From positions 1-64,000 of the forward strand of contig JAICLZ010000013.1 in NCBI GenBank assembly GCA_025929535.1: a stretch of DNA of 64,000 nt, written 5' to 3'. The notes below the pieces were generated by a model. The model was not told the origin of the DNA, did no database searches, and saw only the letters and a program-made list of their open reading frames with translations. The position numbers and the translations under genes were made by a program. This stretch comes from Gemmatimonadaceae bacterium (lineage in GTDB: Bacteria > Gemmatimonadota > Gemmatimonadetes > Gemmatimonadales > Gemmatimonadaceae). Below, piece after piece: positions 60,919 to 64,000 of the stretch; position 1 is the stretch's first letter, and each line of letters starts with the position of its first letter.

Positions 60919-61575
60919 ATGATCAAGGCGATCATCTTCGACCTGGACAACTGCCTGGCCGCGGCGGACGAGACCGGGCGTCAGCTGCTCGCTCCGACGT
61001 TCGACGCCATCAGACGCGCGAATCATGGCACGCTCACCGAGGAGGCGCTCGAACGCGCCTTCGAGGCGTGCTGGGGGCACTCGCTCGACAGTGTCGCACG
61101 AAAGTACGGATTCTCCGACGAGATGCCCGCCGCCGGCTGGGCGGAGAACGCGCGCGCCGAAGTGAAGGTGCCGATGCGCGGCTATCCCGATATCGGCGCG
61201 ATACGCGGGCTGCCCGCAAAGCTCTTCCTCGTGACGTCGGGATTCAGACGGCTGCAGGAGAGCAAGGTGCGCGCACTGGCGGTGAAGTCGCTCTTCGAAC
61301 GGATCTACATCGATGCGATCGACGAGCCCGATCGGAAAGGAAAACAAGGGATCTTCGCGGAGATACTCCGCGCCAACGGTCTCGACCCTGGTGAGGTGCT
61401 CGTGGTCGGCGACGACGCGGACTCGGAGATTGCGGCCGGGAATCGCCTGGGCATTCCGACAATGCAGATACGCCGAGCGGGAATTCCGCGTGCCGCGAAT
61501 GCGACACGCCACATCGAATCGCTCACGGAGCTCACCGGGATCCTGAGGGAATACCAGGCTGGATCCGAGGATTAG
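60919..61575 (+). CDS. HAD-superfamily hydrolase
   Basis: Encodes 218 residues. HAD motifs are in order: IIFDLDNCLA (Asp nucleophile near 8-10), FLVTSGFRR near 104, RKGKQG near 138 (Lys), and VVGDDADSEIAAGN near 162. The cap is helical, as in phosphoglycolate-phosphatase-type members. It should remove phosphate from a small metabolite. A weak GC-rich hairpin (about 61614-61645) follows. Confidence 0.93.
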   Translation: MIKAIIFDLDNCLAAADETGRQLLAPTFDAIRRANHGTLTEEALERAFEACWGHSLDSVARKYGFSDEMPAAGWAENARAEVKVPMRGYPDIGAIRGLPAKLFLVTSGFRRLQESKVRALAVKSLFERIYIDAIDEPDRKGKQGIFAEILRANGLDPGEVLVVGDDADSEIAAGNRLGIPTMQIRRAGIPRAANATRHIESLTELTGILREYQAGSED

Positions 61576-61707
61576 CGCGTCACATCTCCTCCCGGGGGAC
61601 ACGAGATCATCGGGCCGCCGACCAACGGCCGGTGGCGGCGGCTCTGTCGCAGCGTTCTATTTGGAGCGCGCGGATGGCCCGAACGTCCTCCCCACACTCG
61701 AGACACC

Positions 61708-61833
61708 ATGCGCTGCGCTGCGATCGTGCTCGCCCTCGTGCTCCTCGACCCGTCGATCCTCCGTGCACGGGATCGGGCACCGGGTCAACGGCCAGCGTTT
61801 GCGAGTCGAGCCGTGTGGCGGGTGAACACGTGA
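61708..61833 (+). CDS. Possible small exported peptide upstream of the kinase
   Basis: An ATG frame of 41 codons, CAAIVLALVLLDPSILRA-type hydrophobic start after MR, ends in TGA that overlaps the kinase GTG start by four bases (GTGA). The coupling and the signal-like start support a real short gene or a leader peptide; there is no good ribosome-binding site. It could also be a chance frame. Confidence 0.3.
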   Translation: MRCAAIVLALVLLDPSILRARDRAPGQRPAFASRAVWRVNT

Positions 61834-64000
61834 ACGACGACCTCTCGCGACTGAGCGCCAGTCTCGCCGATCGCTATCGCATCGAGCGTGAGCTGGGCGC
61901 CGGAGGAATGGCGACGGTCTATCTCGCCCACGATCTCAAGCACGATCGCAACGTCGCGATCAAGGTGCTTCGCCCCGAGCTCGCGGCCGTCATCGGCGCC
62001 GAGCGATTCCTGAGCGAGATCAAGACGACGGCGAATCTGCAGCACCCGCACATCCTGTCGCTCTTCGATTCGGGGACCGTCGACGGGACCGTGTTCTACG
62101 TCATGCCATTCGTCGATGGTGAATCGCTGCGCGACCGGCTCACTCGCGAGAAGCAGCTGCCGGTTCGCGACGCGCTCGGCATCACACGCGAGATCGCGGA
62201 CGCACTGCAGTACGCGCACGCGCACGGCGTCATCCACCGCGACATCAAGCCCGAGAACATTCTGCTGCAGGGCGGACACGCGCTCGTGGCGGATTTCGGG
62301 ATCGCGCTCGCCGCGTCGAAGGTGGGCGGCAATCGCATGACGGAAACCGGAATGTCGCTCGGGACGCCGCAATACATGAGTCCCGAGCAGGCGATGGGTG
62401 AGCGCGAGCTCGACGCGCGCACGGACGTCTATGCACTCGGATGCGTGGCCTTCGAGATGCTCGCCGGCGAGCCTCCGTTCACCGGGCCCACTGCGCAGTC
62501 GATCGTGGCAAAGGTAATCACGGCAGCCGCGCCGCCGTTGCGGGACAAGCGCGACACGGTGCCGGAGCACGTGAGTGAGGCGATTCATACCGCGCTGCAG
62601 AAGACTCCCGCCGATCGCTTCGGGAGTGCCGCCGAATTCGCCGCCGCGCTCGAGACGCCCGGTGCGACTGCGAGCCGCCGAGCGCCGGCCGGCGTACCGC
62701 GTTCGTCGACACGTCTGCGTGCCGGCATGGTCGGCGCGATGGTATTCCTTGCCGTCGCCGCGTTTCTTCTCGGCGGGAAGCTCCTCGGCGGCAGCGGCGC
62801 GCCACCGCTCGTATTCGGCCGAGCGACGCATGCGACGTGGGAGACCGGACTCGAGATCACGGCTGCACTCTCGCCGGATGGGCGATCGGTTGCGTATGCC
62901 GCCGGGCCGCTGGTCGCGATGCACGTGATGGTGAAGCCGGTAGGCGAGGGGCGCGCAATCCTGCTGACCGGCGACACGACATCATCGGAGACCGATCCAC
63001 AGTGGTCGGCGGATGGATCGCGCATTCTCTACCTCGCGCACAGCGGCGTCTCGAGCGCGCCGGCGTCCGGTGGCGCCGGGCGGCCGGAGATCCCCGGCGA
63101 CACGGCATCGCCCGTCATGTCCGCGGTGTGGTCGGCCGACAACAGAATCGCGTTCACGCGCGCGGACTCGCTGTTCGTGCGCGCGAGCGACGGAACGGTG
63201 CGCGCGGTCGCGCGCATCCCGCAGGCAACGCGTTGCGCGTGGTCTCCGAACGCACGGTTCGTGGCCTGTGCCGCAGGCGATCCCTACTATGCCAGCGCCG
63301 GCACGCTCTTCGGAAATCAGTCGCCCTCGTGGATCGTCGTCGCACGGGTGAGCGATGGACGACTGACGACGGTCACCGACACGTTGTCGCTGAATCACTC
63401 GCCGGCCTGGTCGGCCGATGGGCGATGGCTCTACTTCGTCTCCAATCGCGACGGTCCAAACGACATCTACGGCGTGCCGCTGAAGTCGAACGGCGAGGCC
63501 GAAGGCGCGGTTGAACGACTGAGCACCGGACTCGGGGCGCACACCATCTCGGTCTCGAACGTCGGCAACCGCGTCGCGTATTCCCGGTACAGTGCCCGCA
63601 CGACTCTGTGGTCGATTCCCGTACCCGCCAATCCGCCGGTCGCGACGACTGCGGCCACGCGCATCACGAATGCGAACGAGACCATCGAGGCGATGAGCGT
63701 TTCAGCCGACGGCAAATGGCTGTACTACGATTCGAATCTCTCCGGCAACGTGGACATCTTCCGGGTGCCCGCGGGCGGCGGCGAGCCGGAGCAGCTGACC
63801 ACGGATCCCGCTGATGATTTCGCTCCGGATCCGTCGCCCGATGGACGCGAGATCGCCTTTCACTCGTGGCGTGGCGGATCGCGCGACATCTACGTCATGC
63901 GCCTCGATGGCGGGGGAGTGCAGCGCGTTACCGACTCGCCACAGCAGGAGGCGCTGGCGCGATGGACGCCGGATGGCAAAGGACTCGTGTACACGGACAT
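61830..64000 (+). CDS. Ser/Thr protein kinase with membrane helix and TolB-like propeller (3' cut by window edge)
   Basis: From GTG 61830 the frame stays open to the window edge (723 codons). The kinase domain shows LGAGGMATVYLAHD (P loop), VAIKVLRPE (Lys), HGVIHRDIKPENILL (catalytic loop) and VADFGIAL (DFG), then GTPQYMSPEQ. A membrane helix (MVGAMVFLAVAAFLLGG) near 300 is followed by WD40/TolB-type repeats (ALSPDGRSVAYAAG, SPAWSADGRWLYFVSNRDG, DPSPDGREIAFHSWRGG). This Hanks-type kinase is thus a membrane sensor with an outside propeller. The end is missing. Confidence 0.95.
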   Translation, partial: MNDDLSRLSASLADRYRIERELGAGGMATVYLAHDLKHDRNVAIKVLRPELAAVIGAERFLSEIKTTANLQHPHILSLFDSGTVDGTVFYVMPFVDGESLRDRLTREKQLPVRDALGITREIADALQYAHAHGVIHRDIKPENILLQGGHALVADFGIALAASKVGGNRMTETGMSLGTPQYMSPEQAMGERELDARTDVYALGCVAFEMLAGEPPFTGPTAQSIVAKVITAAAPPLRDKRDTVPEHVSEAIHTALQKTPADRFGSAAEFAAALETPGATASRRAPAGVPRSSTRLRAGMVGAMVFLAVAAFLLGGKLLGGSGAPPLVFGRATHATWETGLEITAALSPDGRSVAYAAGPLVAMHVMVKPVGEGRAILLTGDTTSSETDPQWSADGSRILYLAHSGVSSAPASGGAGRPEIPGDTASPVMSAVWSADNRIAFTRADSLFVRASDGTVRAVARIPQATRCAWSPNARFVACAAGDPYYASAGTLFGNQSPSWIVVARVSDGRLTTVTDTLSLNHSPAWSADGRWLYFVSNRDGPNDIYGVPLKSNGEAEGAVERLSTGLGAHTISVSNVGNRVAYSRYSARTTLWSIPVPANPPVATTAATRITNANETIEAMSVSADGKWLYYDSNLSGNVDIFRVPAGGGEPEQLTTDPADDFAPDPSPDGREIAFHSWRGGSRDIYVMRLDGGGVQRVTDSPQQEALARWTPDGKGLVYTD

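Noticed and set aside
56157-61575. Integron cassette array of small enzyme genes
   Set aside because: The mix of VOC, DHFR-like, GYD, SnoaL, GNAT and HAD genes is cassette-like, but several genes overlap or are coupled, no attC-type inverted repeats were found between them, and there is no integrase.

Overview
The window is about 64 kb of GC-rich bacterial chromosome. It has signal-peptide and lipoprotein genes, SusC/SusD-type outer-membrane genes outside an obvious Bacteroidetes context, a BTAD/TolB/TPR regulator, a protein kinase with a TolB-type propeller, and small AYDAIQTLRP-type lipoproteins. Together these suggest a diderm of the Gemmatimonadota or a close relative. This is an inference from gene content; the 16S 3' end at the left edge would settle it. 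No insertion sequence, integrase, CRISPR array or prophage was seen. Genes are dense, and many stop/start overlaps (GTGA, ATGA) mark operons.

Layout. 0-2 kb: the 3' end of a 16S rRNA gene, closed by its own hairpin and followed not by 23S but by an opposite-strand secreted-protein gene and a lone tRNA-Ile. 2-5 kb: a lipoprotein, a membrane-bound M28 peptidase and a SufT-like protein. 5-9.8 kb: a Crp/Fnr regulator and a coupled operon (Mrp-like ATPase, heme-copper-oxidase-like membrane protein, DUF1858/DUF2249 protein, DUF2249 protein, cupin), with matching palindromic operators before the regulator and before the operon. 9.8-13.1 kb: a GlxA-type regulator and two lipoproteins. 13.5-21 kb: a TonB-dependent receptor with two putative (alpha/alpha)6 glycosidases. 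21.2-29.6 kb: a gas-vesicle cluster (three GvpF/L, GvpG, tandem ArsA-like ATPase, three GvpA-family proteins, GvpK) ending in an overlapping hybrid sensor kinase.

29.6-39.7 kb: a GMC oxidoreductase divergent from a glycosyltransferase/phosphodiesterase pair, a SARP-like regulator divergent from a lipoprotein/DUF4242 operon, and a patch of small enzymes with decayed remnants. 39.9-55.6 kb: the most striking locus. An ECF sigma factor and FecR anti-sigma precede a SusC/SusD pair, an Ig/cupredoxin-like lipoprotein, two TldD/PmbA proteins (the TldD one has lost its HExxxH histidines), a thioredoxin-fold protein and a large M16 peptidase. There is no glycosidase, so the locus reads as a cell-surface-signalling-controlled peptide or modified-peptide uptake and processing system. 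55.6-64 kb: a possible small RNA between terminators, more small enzymes (VOC, DHFR-like, alpha/beta hydrolase, GYD, SnoaL, GNAT, HAD), a decayed GNAT, and a Ser/Thr kinase cut by the right edge.

Candidates for undescribed biology are the SusCD-peptidase locus, the Crp/Fnr-controlled DUF2249 module with its shared operator, and the gas-vesicle cluster with its fused ArsA ATPase and terminal sensor kinase. All functional assignments come from reading the sequence and knowledge of protein families; no database search was run.
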